A DNA stretch of 64,000 nt from Nitrosospira lacus (lineage in GTDB: Bacteria; Pseudomonadota; Gammaproteobacteria; Burkholderiales; Nitrosomonadaceae): positions 2,947,137-3,011,136 of the forward strand of contig NZ_CP021106.3 in the NCBI RefSeq assembly GCF_000355765.4, read 5' to 3'. The position numbers were made by a program, and so were the translations under genes. Under the pieces are notes generated by a model. That model saw nothing but the letters and a program-made list of their open reading frames with translations. It ran no database searches and had not been told where the DNA came from. Within the stretch, counting starts at the first letter, position 1; each line of letters opens with the position of its first letter. Positions 1-8,738 of this stretch are shown piece after piece.

Positions 1-57
1 TGCGTACCTGATCCCGGCGCTTAGTCATGCAAAACCCGCTTGATGTTACAAGCGACA

Positions 58-86
58 TTGAGTCCGATCCGCCACCTCCATATAAT
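58..86 (+). promoter_or_regulatory. Sigma-70 promoter of rpmE
   Basis: A -35 box TTGAGT (58-63) lies 17 bases from a perfect -10 box TATAAT (81-86). The next gene downstream is rpmE, whose ATG is preceded by an AAGGA ribosome site at about 164-172. This is consistent with a strong housekeeping promoter for a ribosomal protein gene. Confidence 0.6.
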
Positions 87-180
87 AACCGCATTGTTGC
101 AACCCCTTCCGGATTAAAGGATAATATGCGCCTTTCCGTTCCGCAGCCTGCCGGACGGGTATAGATCAAGGACACGAACC

Positions 181-405
181 ATGAAAGCAGAAATCCATCC
201 TGATTATCAGGAAATCACCGTGACCTGTAGTTGCGGCAACACGTTCCAGACCCGCTCCACCATGGGCAAGCCTTTGCATATAGAAGTATGCTCGGTCTGC
301 CATCCGTTCTATACCGGTAAACAGAAAATCGTTGATACCGCTGGGCGGGTGGAGAAATTCCGCCAGAAATACGGCAAGAAGACGGAAAAGCAGATAACGG
401 CTTAG
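181..405 (+). CDS. rpmE: 50S ribosomal protein L31
   Basis: L31 is a small protein of the large ribosomal subunit. The 74-residue product has the family's usual length and is the zinc-binding form: C16 and C18 plus C37 and C40 make the two halves of the zinc ribbon. The N-terminus MKAEIHPDY is typical of the family. It is followed by its own terminator, so it appears to be a single-gene unit. The zinc-free L31B paralogue made under zinc starvation lacks these cysteines, so this is the zinc-replete form. Confidence 0.97.
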   Translation: MKAEIHPDYQEITVTCSCGNTFQTRSTMGKPLHIEVCSVCHPFYTGKQKIVDTAGRVEKFRQKYGKKTEKQITA

Positions 406-465
406 CGCCATATTTCATCTGCCATTCGTATGGCAGCTACAGCAGTAATATCACCAGCCAACCAA

Positions 466-492
466 GGGCAGCTTCAAGCTGCCCTTTTTTAT
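466..492 (+). terminator. Rho-independent terminator of rpmE
   Basis: A perfect GGGCAGCTT / AAGCTGCCC stem (466-484) with almost no loop is followed by a run of six T. It sits 60 bases after the rpmE stop codon. The remaining 412-659 gap holds only this and the leader of the next gene. Confidence 0.85.
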
Positions 493-659
493 TTCCTGCA
501 ACCTTTTGGTATTTCGATCGTTAACCTGAATCTGGCAGTTGGATATGTAGTGAATTCACCAAAAAGGTGAAGATCAAGTGACGCAAAAAATCTTTGTGAA
601 TCATGATGCTAATATGCTATTTAAGCAGCTGGCTGACAAGTTTAGGTTAAAATAACGCC

Positions 660-2141
660 ATGAGGATCTCATCTGCATTTGAATCTATCGTTGCGTTCAG
701 CACGATGCTTTTATTTGCGGGTTGCGCGGTAAATCCGGTTACCGGCAGCCGGAACTTCACTCTCATGTCGGAAGCCGACGAGATGAACAAGGGGCGGGAG
801 GCCGCTGCGGAAATTCAGAAGAAATATGATAATTATGATCTGCCTACCCTCCAGAATTATGTTAATGCAGTCGGACAAAAACTCGCCAGAAAGAGCCACC
901 GGCCGCAGCTTGAATATCATTTCACGGTTGTCGACAGTCCCCAGGTAAACGCCTTTGCCCTGCCCGGCGGTTATATTTATGTTACGCGCGGCATACTGGC
1001 ATACCTTAACTCCGAAGCCGAACTGGCCGCCGTGCTGGGACACGAGATCGGGCACGTCACGGCACGTCATAGCGTACGCCAATATAGCGCTGCCACTGCC
1101 GCCAATGCCGCCGCCACTGTCGGAGGCCTGGTAGCGGGAATATTCATGCCGCAATTGGGCGGACAGCTGGCACAAGGCATTCAAAGTCTTCTGGGGTTTA
1201 CGGGCAGCGTCCTCCTTTCTGGCTACGGCCGCAGCCATGAGCTGGAGGCGGATCGCCTGGGTGCCGAGTATCTCGCGCGCAGCGGTTATGATCCGCAGGC
1301 AATGATCAAAGTCATTGGCGTGCTCAAAAATCAGGAGCTATTTGATATTGAAGCCGCCAAGCAGGAAGGCCGTGAACCGCGCCGTTATCATGGCATTTTC
1401 GCCACGCACCCCGACAATGACACACGCCTGCAGGAGGTGGTTGGCGAAGCGAGCCAATACATCGAACCCGGTACCAAGGATGATCGCCGCGCGGAATTTC
1501 TGCGCCAAACCGAGGGCATGATTTTTGGCGATACCGTCAACCAGGGGGTTGTGCGAGGAAACACATTTCGACACAAGGAGATGGGCTTCATGTTGTCGTT
1601 TCCACCCGGTTGGCATGTGCGCAACAAACCCGATGAAGTTTTGGCAACCAGTCCCGGCGGGGATGCACTGATGATATTGAGCCTTTTCGATACTCCCCGC
1701 GGCTCCCCATCCGATCTTGCCCGCGAACGCTTTCGCCTTGAATCCGCCGATCAAATTCTGGCAATGACCAATAACGGCTTGCCCATCGCAGTTGTGACCT
1801 CCACGACACAGAATGGAGAGCCTTTCAAGGCAGGTGTGATTTACCATGACAACAAGGCATACCTTCTGGCGGGAAGAGGTGACTCGCGCGCCGCATTCGA
1901 TCGTTACCGCACGGCGATCTCGAGCACGATTGAAAGTTTCCGTGCACTCACTGATGCGGAGCGGGAATCCATCAAGCCGCTTGAGATCAAAACCATCGCT
2001 GCCGGGAAAGGCTTGAGTTACGCCGAGCTGGCAAGGAATTCTCCCCTGGGTGTGAATGCCGAAAAATACCTGCGCTTGCTTAATGGCCAATATCCTGATG
2101 GCGAGCCGGTACCCGGTCAAAGAGTCAAAATTGTCAAATAA
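660..2141 (+). CDS. M48-family metalloprotease, lipoprotein
   Basis: A periplasmic zinc metallopeptidase of the M48 (BepA/LoiP-like) type. The N-terminus is a lipoprotein signal with lipobox LFAGC (C22). The zinc motif HEIGH covers H128, E129 and H132, and the third ligand is probably E194 in ELEAD. Residues from about 300 form a separate C-terminal domain after the protease, as in several 450-500 residue proteobacterial members, without evident TPR repeats. Such enzymes act in outer-membrane protein quality control. The protein probably faces the periplasm, anchored by its lipid; the exact substrate is unknown. Confidence 0.88.
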   Translation: MRISSAFESIVAFSTMLLFAGCAVNPVTGSRNFTLMSEADEMNKGREAAAEIQKKYDNYDLPTLQNYVNAVGQKLARKSHRPQLEYHFTVVDSPQVNAFALPGGYIYVTRGILAYLNSEAELAAVLGHEIGHVTARHSVRQYSAATAANAAATVGGLVAGIFMPQLGGQLAQGIQSLLGFTGSVLLSGYGRSHELEADRLGAEYLARSGYDPQAMIKVIGVLKNQELFDIEAAKQEGREPRRYHGIFATHPDNDTRLQEVVGEASQYIEPGTKDDRRAEFLRQTEGMIFGDTVNQGVVRGNTFRHKEMGFMLSFPPGWHVRNKPDEVLATSPGGDALMILSLFDTPRGSPSDLARERFRLESADQILAMTNNGLPIAVVTSTTQNGEPFKAGVIYHDNKAYLLAGRGDSRAAFDRYRTAISSTIESFRALTDAERESIKPLEIKTIAAGKGLSYAELARNSPLGVNAEKYLRLLNGQYPDGEPVPGQRVKIVK

Positions 2142-2232
2142 ACGCTTCGCTTTCGGTAGGATGAGTATCAGCTTTCTTATGTGTTTTTCGTGTTTCTTTT
2201 CCACCTGAAGCGCTTTTTCTCCTGAATACAGA

Positions 2233-2892
2233 CTATGCGTTTTGCGCCAAAAGAGGATAGTCGGTAATCACGCCATCCACACCGAGCTCCCGGCAGTAAT
2301 CGTGCTCCATTTTTGTCATCGGGCCATAGACAAAATTACGAAAACCGTCGTTAGCCGCCTGCTTCAACAGACTCTCCTCCAGAACCTCGTAATCCCACAC
2401 AATATGATTTACCCTCGGATTACCGTCACAATCAAAGTCGGCCAGCAGGTAATTCAGCGTCGTTGGCCGATGCGCCACCAACAGGCCGCAATTAACCAGA
2501 AGAGATGACGCGCAGATCGCAATCAGATCGTGACGGAAGGAAGTGACGACAATGCGATGACCGGCTTGGTGCTTTTCAATTACCCTGATGACCGAGGATA
2601 ATGCTTTCGTTGTTTTGATCTCGATATTCCACAGGATGCCGGAAAATTGCTCCAGCGCTTCATCCAGCGTTGGTACTTCATGCCCTGCGACCCGTTCGAT
2701 GTCTCTGCGAGTAAGCTCGGCCACGGCCTGTCCCGCGATAACACGATCATGCATCAACACCGGCAAACCATCAAGACTGATGCGCACATCGGTTTCGATG
2801 CCATTTACGCCCAGCGCCACCGCAGCTTCAAAAGCTGCCAAGGTATTTTCGGGAACCGCGGTGTGGACGCCACGGTGTGCTATCACTAACAT
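2233..2892 (-). CDS. Glycerophosphodiester phosphodiesterase, UgpQ-like
   Basis: Hydrolyses glycerophosphodiesters to glycerol-3-phosphate and an alcohol. The 219-residue protein has the GDPD signature: H6-R7-G at the start, PENT around E15, the metal ligands E33 and D35 in GIETDV, and H48 in LMHDR. There is no signal peptide, so it resembles the cytosolic UgpQ type rather than periplasmic GlpQ. It faces the M48 gene tail to tail and lies 70 bases downstream of the alpha/beta hydrolase gene on the same strand, so the two may share a transcript. Confidence 0.9.
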   Translation of the reverse strand: MLVIAHRGVHTAVPENTLAAFEAAVALGVNGIETDVRISLDGLPVLMHDRVIAGQAVAELTRRDIERVAGHEVPTLDEALEQFSGILWNIEIKTTKALSSVIRVIEKHQAGHRIVVTSFRHDLIAICASSLLVNCGLLVAHRPTTLNYLLADFDCDGNPRVNHIVWDYEVLEESLLKQAANDGFRNFVYGPMTKMEHDYCRELGVDGVITDYPLLAQNA

Positions 2893-2962
2893 GATTTATT
2901 CCAAATTTTATTCCAAATCAAATTCAATTCGTCAGACATAGTCCCCTCTCTTTATAATAAAA

Positions 2963-3793
2963 TTATGAAGATGCATTTAAATGTGTATCAATAAACTTCC
3001 CCAATGCTTCCACCCAGTCTTCCCGCATGAAAATGAAACCACTGTTGTGGCCGCCTTGCAATTCCAGGAACTGCTTCGGCTCCGGAGCTGCTTGATATAA
3101 AGCCCGGCCATGCGCGAAGGGCACAATATCGTCTTGCGAACTATGTGCGACAAACACCGGGCATGTAACCGTCCGCAAATACTCGATCGTGGTGTAGTCG
3201 AAACGGGACAACAGACGCACCGGCAGAAAAGGATAAATTTTTGCTGCCATGTCGGGTACCGAGGTAAACACCGATGCCAGCACCAGCGCCCCCGGCTTTT
3301 CGCTCATTGCAAGCCATGCCGCCACCGCGCCACCGAGTGACTCACCAAATAGCACAATGCGGGCAGGCGGGACACCTTTTGCTTCGGTGAGGTAACGCCA
3401 TGCCGCCTGGGCGTCAAGATAAGTACCGGACTCGGAAGGCGAGCCGCTGCTCTGACCATAGCCGCGATAATCGAAAATGAGGGTGTTGTAACCAAGGCGA
3501 TGAAACATCAGCAGGTAGTCCATGCGATGCGAAATATTGCCGGCGTTTCCATGAAAGAACAATACTGCGCCCGCTGCGGCAGGGACAGGAATAAACCAGC
3601 CATGCAGGGTTTCGCCATCCGAGGTAGGAATTTCCACAGACTCGTAACCAAGTCCCCGGTCACCGGGTGTTTCGATGAGGTTTCTACCGGATTCCGGATA
3701 ATAGATAAGGCTCGATTGAGCAAAAAATATCAATGCTGCCAACGCAGTATAGGCGATTGCAGCCATAATGGATAAACTGAACAACATACGCAT
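2963..3793 (-). CDS. Alpha/beta hydrolase, membrane-anchored (BEM46/ABHD17-like)
   Basis: A serine hydrolase of the alpha/beta fold, 276 residues. Residues 5-28 form a hydrophobic anchor with no clear cleavage site. The oxyanion region is LFFHGNAGN (78-86), the nucleophile elbow is GESLGG with S152, the acid is probably in SSQDDIVP, and the histidine is in QGGHNSG near the end. This matches the BEM46/YhfR-like group, whose natural substrates are mostly unknown. The start is ATG 3793, close to the divergent ppa gene. Confidence 0.83.
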   Translation of the reverse strand: MRMLFSLSIMAAIAYTALAALIFFAQSSLIYYPESGRNLIETPGDRGLGYESVEIPTSDGETLHGWFIPVPAAAGAVLFFHGNAGNISHRMDYLLMFHRLGYNTLIFDYRGYGQSSGSPSESGTYLDAQAAWRYLTEAKGVPPARIVLFGESLGGAVAAWLAMSEKPGALVLASVFTSVPDMAAKIYPFLPVRLLSRFDYTTIEYLRTVTCPVFVAHSSQDDIVPFAHGRALYQAAPEPKQFLELQGGHNSGFIFMREDWVEALGKFIDTHLNASS

Positions 3794-3868
3794 GGGCGAA
3801 AATCGGATAATCTCTCAGACTCATAGTTATAATAGACATTTTTCAGCCATCACGAACAGGAACTTAAT

Positions 3869-4417
3869 ATGAATCTCGACCGGGTAAATTCTGGCCGTGA
3901 CGTGCCCAATGATTTCAACGTCATCATAGAAATACCCATGAACGCCGACCCCATCAAATACGAAGTGGATAAGGAGACCGGCGCGATGTTCGTGGATCGT
4001 TTCATGTCAACGTCAATGCACTACCCGTGCAACTACGGCTATATCCCCCACACGCTGTCAAAAGATGGTGATCCGGTTGATGTGCTGGTGATTTCGCCGG
4101 TTCCGCTCATTTCCGGCGTGGTGGTACGCTGCAGGCCGCTGGGAATGCTGAGAATGACCGATGAAGCTGGTGAGGATGCCAAAGTGCTGGCTGTACCCAT
4201 CGACAAGCTATGTGGCCTCTACCGCAAGAAAAAATCCTACGACGACTTGCCTGAGCTGGTGCTTTCGCAAATTGCACATTTCTTTGCTCACTACAAAGAC
4301 CTGGAAACGGGCAAATGGGTCAAGATAAATGGCTGGGCGGGCGTCAAAGATGCCAAGGTGGAAATCATGAGCGGAGTCAAGCGTTATAACTCTGCCAAAA
4401 AGAAGCCGATGTTTTAA
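3869..4417 (+). CDS. ppa: Inorganic pyrophosphatase, family I
   Basis: Splits pyrophosphate to two phosphates in the cytosol and so pulls biosynthetic reactions forward. The 182-residue length suits a bacterial family I enzyme. The signature DGDPVDVLV supplies the metal-binding aspartates D66, D68 and D71, and the KYE motif near residue 30 is present. The C-terminal part has the usual FFAHYKDLE and KINGW motifs. It is read from the short divergent region shared with the hydrolase gene. A short CGTGC/GCACG hairpin follows at about 4454 but has no proper T run. Confidence 0.97.
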   Translation: MNLDRVNSGRDVPNDFNVIIEIPMNADPIKYEVDKETGAMFVDRFMSTSMHYPCNYGYIPHTLSKDGDPVDVLVISPVPLISGVVVRCRPLGMLRMTDEAGEDAKVLAVPIDKLCGLYRKKKSYDDLPELVLSQIAHFFAHYKDLETGKWVKINGWAGVKDAKVEIMSGVKRYNSAKKKPMF

Positions 4418-4561
4418 AACTTGTCGCAATGCAACATGATTATTGATTCGGCGTGCAAAGCACGTCACTATTGATTTGAGCTGGACTCTACGCCAAATCT
4501 GGAATGATGAAGTTCCTGATAAGTGCTACCCTTATAAATAGCAGCATGAGCACAAGAAGAA

Positions 4562-5167
4562 ATGAGCTGGCTTGAACCGGTGGAGTTGAAGGGGGCGATT
4601 GTAACACTTGCACCTCTCGGGATGGATCACGTCGAACCGTTGAAGGCTGCTGTACAGGATGGAGAGTTCTGGAAGCTCTGGTTCGCCAAGGTGCCCTCAC
4701 CGGAGCAAATGAAAAACTATGTGATGTACGCTATTGAAGATGCAGCGAAAGGAAATATTGCATTTGCTGTCAGGCTCAATAAAACAAACCGGATTGTTGG
4801 CACTACCCGTTTTTATAACGTTGATGAGTTAAACCGAAGGCCGATGCTGGGCTATACCTGGTATGCAAAATCAGTGTGTAAAACAGGTGTGAATAGTGAG
4901 AGCAAATTTTTGTTGCTTCAACATGTTTTTGAGCAGAGAAATGCTATCGCGGTAGAATTCAGAACCCATTATTTTAATCATGTCTCCAGAATTTCGATTG
5001 AAAGACTAGGCGCAAAACAGGATGGGATTTTACGCAGCCATCAAAGAATGCCTGATGGCTCAATCCGTGATACGGTTGTTTATTCAATACTTCAGCACGA
5101 GTGGCCAGCAGTGAAAAACAACCTGTTAAACAGACTCGCAAATTACTGTCACGCCGCTCCTGAATAA
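4562..5167 (+). CDS. GNAT-family N-acetyltransferase (RimJ/RimL-like)
   Basis: A 201-residue acetyltransferase of the RimJ/RimL-like GNAT branch, identified by the N-terminal pattern VELKGAIVTLAPLG, the central strand IVGTTRFYNVD and the motif-B-like LGYTWYAKS. The acetyl acceptor cannot be predicted; close relatives act on protein N-termini or small molecules. It is AT-richer than its neighbours and lacks a strong ribosome site in front of ATG 4562. It stands alone between ppa and a 455-base non-coding gap. Confidence 0.8.
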   Translation: MSWLEPVELKGAIVTLAPLGMDHVEPLKAAVQDGEFWKLWFAKVPSPEQMKNYVMYAIEDAAKGNIAFAVRLNKTNRIVGTTRFYNVDELNRRPMLGYTWYAKSVCKTGVNSESKFLLLQHVFEQRNAIAVEFRTHYFNHVSRISIERLGAKQDGILRSHQRMPDGSIRDTVVYSILQHEWPAVKNNLLNRLANYCHAAPE

Positions 5168-5622
5168 ATCACGCCCCGACTCATGTTACATTGCCGAATT
5201 GAAGGTTGATTTGAGTTAACCCGATTTCACAGCGGGCCCGTATTGTGCTCAATAACGGCCCCAACTGGCATATTGCTATCGTGAATATTGGCAACCTAGC
5301 CGAAATTTGTCCCTCTCGAAAATAGATACAAAAGGCTTCCCGCTTTCAGGGCAACAATTGACAGTGGAGTACGCCTCTCTCGCTGACCCATAACTCGCGC
5401 GACTGCCTGCACCGCTACCCATCTCCCGTTACATCCCAGATAACATGGAAAGAAAATAGCTTAATTTCTATATGTTGCCGGAAACCCTTGGTCCGGCATT
5501 TTCTCCGCATTCCAGGTCCTCATTTCAGGGTGTAGGTGCGCTAGCACACCGAATAATCCAATTTTGGCAGGTAGACTTTATTGGGTGCCTTAACTCTTCA
5601 ACCTGATTCCTTAGAGGTCAAA
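5168..5622 (+). other. Non-coding gap before the DUF4398 gene
   Basis: No convincing gene, RNA or repeat is visible in these 455 bases. It ends with a TTGGCAGG stretch at about 5565 and the GAGG ribosome site (5614-5617) of the next gene. It probably contains that gene's promoter, but no hexamer pair is good enough to name. Confidence 0.4.
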
Positions 5623-6012
5623 ATGAAAGACATTTCTGGGTTCAAGTGGTATCGAACAATGAGTTTAGTTGCTTTTGCGGCTATATTCACAGCGGCTTGC
5701 GCAACCACAGAAAAGAGAGATACGGCGGCGCAACTTGCGGTTGCGAGAACCACAGTTGCGGATGCGGTAAGCGCTGGCGCAGGTGAATATGCAGCGGTGG
5801 AATTAAAAACCGCCCAAGAAAATCTGGATGCTGCGGAAAAAGCAGCAATAGCGCATGACTATAAAGTAGCCGTGAGGTTAGGTGAAAAAGCGCAAATAAA
5901 TGCCCAACTAGCCAGCTCCAAAACGCGTGCGGCAAAAGCACAGAAAGCAGCAGACGCATTAAAGGATAGTAACCGCGCGCTCCAGGACGAGATGGACCGA
6001 ACAACAAAATAA
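5623..6012 (+). CDS. DUF4398 domain lipoprotein
   Basis: A 129-residue exported protein. I chose ATG 5623 over a TTG at 5581 because GAGG lies 5 bases upstream and a signal sequence follows at once. The lipobox is FTAAC at the end of a hydrophobic stretch, so it should be lipidated. The rest is a single alanine-rich helical DUF4398 domain with long coiled-coil propensity (AVELKTAQENLDAAEKAA). It lies 24 bases before an OmpA-family lipoprotein that starts with a related domain, so the two likely form an operon of envelope proteins. Specific function is unknown. Confidence 0.82.
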   Translation: MKDISGFKWYRTMSLVAFAAIFTAACATTEKRDTAAQLAVARTTVADAVSAGAGEYAAVELKTAQENLDAAEKAAIAHDYKVAVRLGEKAQINAQLASSKTRAAKAQKAADALKDSNRALQDEMDRTTK

Positions 6013-6036
6013 CCCATACAAAGGAGGTTTTCGCTC

Positions 6037-6861
6037 ATGAATAAAAATGAGTTACTAACCATCTCGCTTGTCGCCGTCGCCATCCTGACAGGCTGTGCGA
6101 TGCCAGACAGAAATGCCCGCCTGGAAGACGCTCGGAATAGCTACAACGACGCACAGAGCAATCCACAGGTTGTCAATCTGGCTGCCTTGGAACTGAAGGA
6201 GGCGGGCGACGCGTTGTCTAAGGCAAACAATGCGTGGAATCAGCGACAAGATCCGGCTACAGTGGACCATTTGGCTTATCTGGCGCAACGGCGCGTGGCG
6301 ATCGCCCAAGAATCCGCGAAGCGTAAAAGTGCTGAAGCGGACGTTTCCCAAGCCGAGGCGGAACGCGATAAAGTTCGTCTTGCCGCCAGAACGCAAGAAG
6401 CGGACAGGTCTCAGCAGCAGGCACAGGATGCGGAAATGCGGGCCAGGCAACTTGAACAACAACTCAATGAGCTGAACGCAAAGCAAACGGATCGGGGGCT
6501 AGTCATTACACTTGGCGATGTGCTATTCGACACTGATCAGGCGCAACTCAAGTCGGGCGGGGCTCGGGAAGTCCAAAAGCTTGCTGATGTTCTGAAACAG
6601 AACCCGCAACGCACGGTTTTTATCGAAGGATTTACTGACAGTACGGGCAGCGATAGCCATAACCAGGAGCTTTCCGAACGACGTGCCAATGCAGTCCGTG
6701 ATACGCTACTGAATCTGGGTATTAGTGGGGATCGCATAACAACTCGCGGTTATGGAAAAAACTTTCCGATCGCCAGTAACGACAACCAGGCGGGACGGCT
6801 ATTGAATCGCCGGGTGGAAATAGTTATTTCGGACCAAAGCGGAAATATAAGATCACGCTAA
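6037..6861 (+). CDS. OmpA-family lipoprotein with DUF4398-like N-terminus
   Basis: 274 residues in three parts: a lipoprotein signal with lipobox LTGC; an alanine- and glutamine-rich coiled coil (about 25-155) resembling DUF4398; and a C-terminal OmpA peptidoglycan-binding domain (about 160-265) with the hallmarks GDVLFDTDQAQL, IEGFTDSTGS and NQELSERRANAV. It probably bridges the outer membrane and peptidoglycan as Pal does. A strong AAGGAGG ribosome site lies at 6021-6027. The upstream gene encodes the stand-alone version of the N-terminal domain, which suggests they interact. Confidence 0.88.
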   Translation: MNKNELLTISLVAVAILTGCAMPDRNARLEDARNSYNDAQSNPQVVNLAALELKEAGDALSKANNAWNQRQDPATVDHLAYLAQRRVAIAQESAKRKSAEADVSQAEAERDKVRLAARTQEADRSQQQAQDAEMRARQLEQQLNELNAKQTDRGLVITLGDVLFDTDQAQLKSGGAREVQKLADVLKQNPQRTVFIEGFTDSTGSDSHNQELSERRANAVRDTLLNLGISGDRITTRGYGKNFPIASNDNQAGRLLNRRVEIVISDQSGNIRSR

Positions 6862-7008
6862 GATATCTGTTCTTGGAACAAAGTTCAGCGCGAACACCGC
6901 CAAGGGAAACAGTCACCCAAAAACTTGCAGCGGTATCCTTCACTCTGGAAGCCGGATCATGGCATCCTTTGCTGGTTTGCCCCTGCCCTAAACTCCACGG
7001 GGGAAAGC

Positions 7009-7743
7009 ATGAGCGCTGATGATTACCGGGAATGGCTGTTAAGTCGACGAAAAATGCTGACCCTGCTGGGAGCGGCGGGGATAAACATGTTCACCGGCTG
7101 CTCGTCGCGCGGCTCCGGCACCAGGGAGATAAATGGAAGGATGCTTTCTTGCATTGTTACCCCCCAGCAGACCGAGGGCCCCTATTTTGTTGACGAGCGC
7201 CTGCATCGTGCGGATATCCGCTCCGATCCCTCGGATGATTCGATAAGAGAAGGGTTGCCTCTCGCGCTCGAAATTCATGTTTCCTCAATAGATAAAACCG
7301 GTTGCAAGCCGCTCGCGGGCGCTGTTGTGGATATCTGGCACTGCGATGCCCAGGGAGTTTATTCAGACGTTAAGGACAATAGTTTTAATACCGTTGGCAA
7401 AAAATTTCTGCGCGGCTATCAAGTAACGGATACAAACGGCAACGTTCGATTTATGACTATCTACCCCGGCTGGTATCCGGGCAGAACCCCCCATATTCAC
7501 TTCAAGATTCGTACCGATCCAAAATATATGCGAGCCCATGAGTTTACGTCGCAATTCTACTTCGACGACTCGATAACCGATCACGTTTATACAACGCAAC
7601 CGTATGCCCAAAGGGGCCCGCGCGCACCGAGAAATGAGGGGGATGGTATTTTCCGTAAGGGCGGAGACCAGCTGATATTGACGCTCATCAAAAATGATAC
7701 AGGTTATGCTGGATCATTCGATGTCGGGCTGGAAATAAGCTGA
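7009..7743 (+). CDS. Intradiol ring-cleavage dioxygenase, Tat-type lipoprotein
   Basis: A non-haem Fe(III) dioxygenase related to the protocatechuate 3,4-dioxygenase beta chain. With the start at ATG 7009 the protein has 244 residues. Expected iron ligands are present: Y118 (WHCDAQGVYSD), Y156, H162 and H164 (GWYPGRTPHIHFKI). The N-terminus has a twin arginine (SRRKML, R13-R14), a hydrophobic stretch and FTGC (C31), so it looks like a Tat-exported lipoprotein. Classical intradiol enzymes are cytosolic, and no aromatic-catabolism genes lie nearby. The aromatic substrate is unknown. An upstream start at 6925 would bury the signal and is disfavoured. Confidence 0.85.
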   Translation: MSADDYREWLLSRRKMLTLLGAAGINMFTGCSSRGSGTREINGRMLSCIVTPQQTEGPYFVDERLHRADIRSDPSDDSIREGLPLALEIHVSSIDKTGCKPLAGAVVDIWHCDAQGVYSDVKDNSFNTVGKKFLRGYQVTDTNGNVRFMTIYPGWYPGRTPHIHFKIRTDPKYMRAHEFTSQFYFDDSITDHVYTTQPYAQRGPRAPRNEGDGIFRKGGDQLILTLIKNDTGYAGSFDVGLEIS

Positions 7744-7804
7744 CCAGCACCCCATCCCACCCATAAGGCCGCTCCACAGCTCTCCAGCGGCTATAGGAGA
7801 AGGC

Positions 7805-8542
7805 ATGATGATTGCAGGAAAACCACCCGAGGCTTGGTACTGGTCACACGACATTGAATCAAATCAAATCGGCAGCATAGTTGCGCCGGGCATGCATCTG
7901 ATGCGTTTGTCGAGCTATGGCACAGGCAATCATCGACGGTTTGCCGCACTCGTCTTCAAGGATTCCGGGCCCGATCACAGTTACGTGCTCGATCTCGACG
8001 CCCCCTCGATTGAAGCTCTGCTGCGCGAAGCCGATACCCGGCCAATCGCCATCACTGTCGACGTCAGCGGGTCGCAGCGACGCTTCTCGCTGGTTTTGCA
8101 AAAGGAACCGGCGGTGCTGTCCAGCGTTCATCTCGATCTGGATGAAGCCGGTGCACGCAGACTTCTCGATGACCGCCACTGCATCTCTGACTTCGTCACG
8201 TATGCCGTGGATGGGGCTCGAAAATATGCCGTGATCCTTGAGGAGCGATCCGGATCATCATGGTTTTTAACCAATGTCACCGCACGCGAGCTTGATTCCA
8301 GGCTCACCGAACTGGGCGCCAGCTTGCGGCGTGTGCGCACCTATGTCGAAGAGGGTCAGCCGCGGTTCGCTGCGGTCGCTGAGCAACTGGGCTCCGGCAA
8401 ATGGGCATGGTACGCCGGCCTTGAGGCTGACGCGGTAGCCAGCAAACTTGATGCCAACGATGCGTACCCCTTCGATCTGGACGCCACGCGCGACGAGCAT
8501 GGGGTTCGCTTTACGGTGGTGATGTATCGCAACAAGCCGTAA
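7805..8542 (+). CDS. Tandem beta-repeat protein (bacterial tandem repeat domain-like)
   Basis: 245 residues with no signal peptide. The sequence is a series of four to five degenerate units of about 45 residues, each with a short helix segment followed by a strand such as RRFAALVFKD, QRRFSLVLQKE, ARKYAVILEERS, QPRFAAVAEQLG and GVRFTVVMYRN. This matches the bacterial tandem repeat domain family, which is often found beside beta-lactamase-like or hydrolase domains and has poorly known function. An AGGAG ribosome site (7795-7799) supports ATG 7805. No catalytic motif is visible. Confidence 0.7.
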   Translation: MMIAGKPPEAWYWSHDIESNQIGSIVAPGMHLMRLSSYGTGNHRRFAALVFKDSGPDHSYVLDLDAPSIEALLREADTRPIAITVDVSGSQRRFSLVLQKEPAVLSSVHLDLDEAGARRLLDDRHCISDFVTYAVDGARKYAVILEERSGSSWFLTNVTARELDSRLTELGASLRRVRTYVEEGQPRFAAVAEQLGSGKWAWYAGLEADAVASKLDANDAYPFDLDATRDEHGVRFTVVMYRNKP

Positions 8543-8738
8543 CATTCATGCAACATCAGTTTGCGAGCACGGCTCCTAACAAGATTCACTCCATCAATCA
8601 GATCAGGGTTTTGACGTAATGCCGGGGGGATGACTGGACTCCAAGACTCATGTACACGGAACCTCACTCTGGTCCAATTTAGAAAATCGAGCGCCGATAT
8701 CTGAAATTTGAATAGTCTGAGACTGACTGGCTCTGTGC

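Noticed and set aside
1338-2204. Open frame of 288 residues antisense to the M48 protease gene
   Set aside because: It overlaps the conserved protease gene and lacks any recognisable domain.
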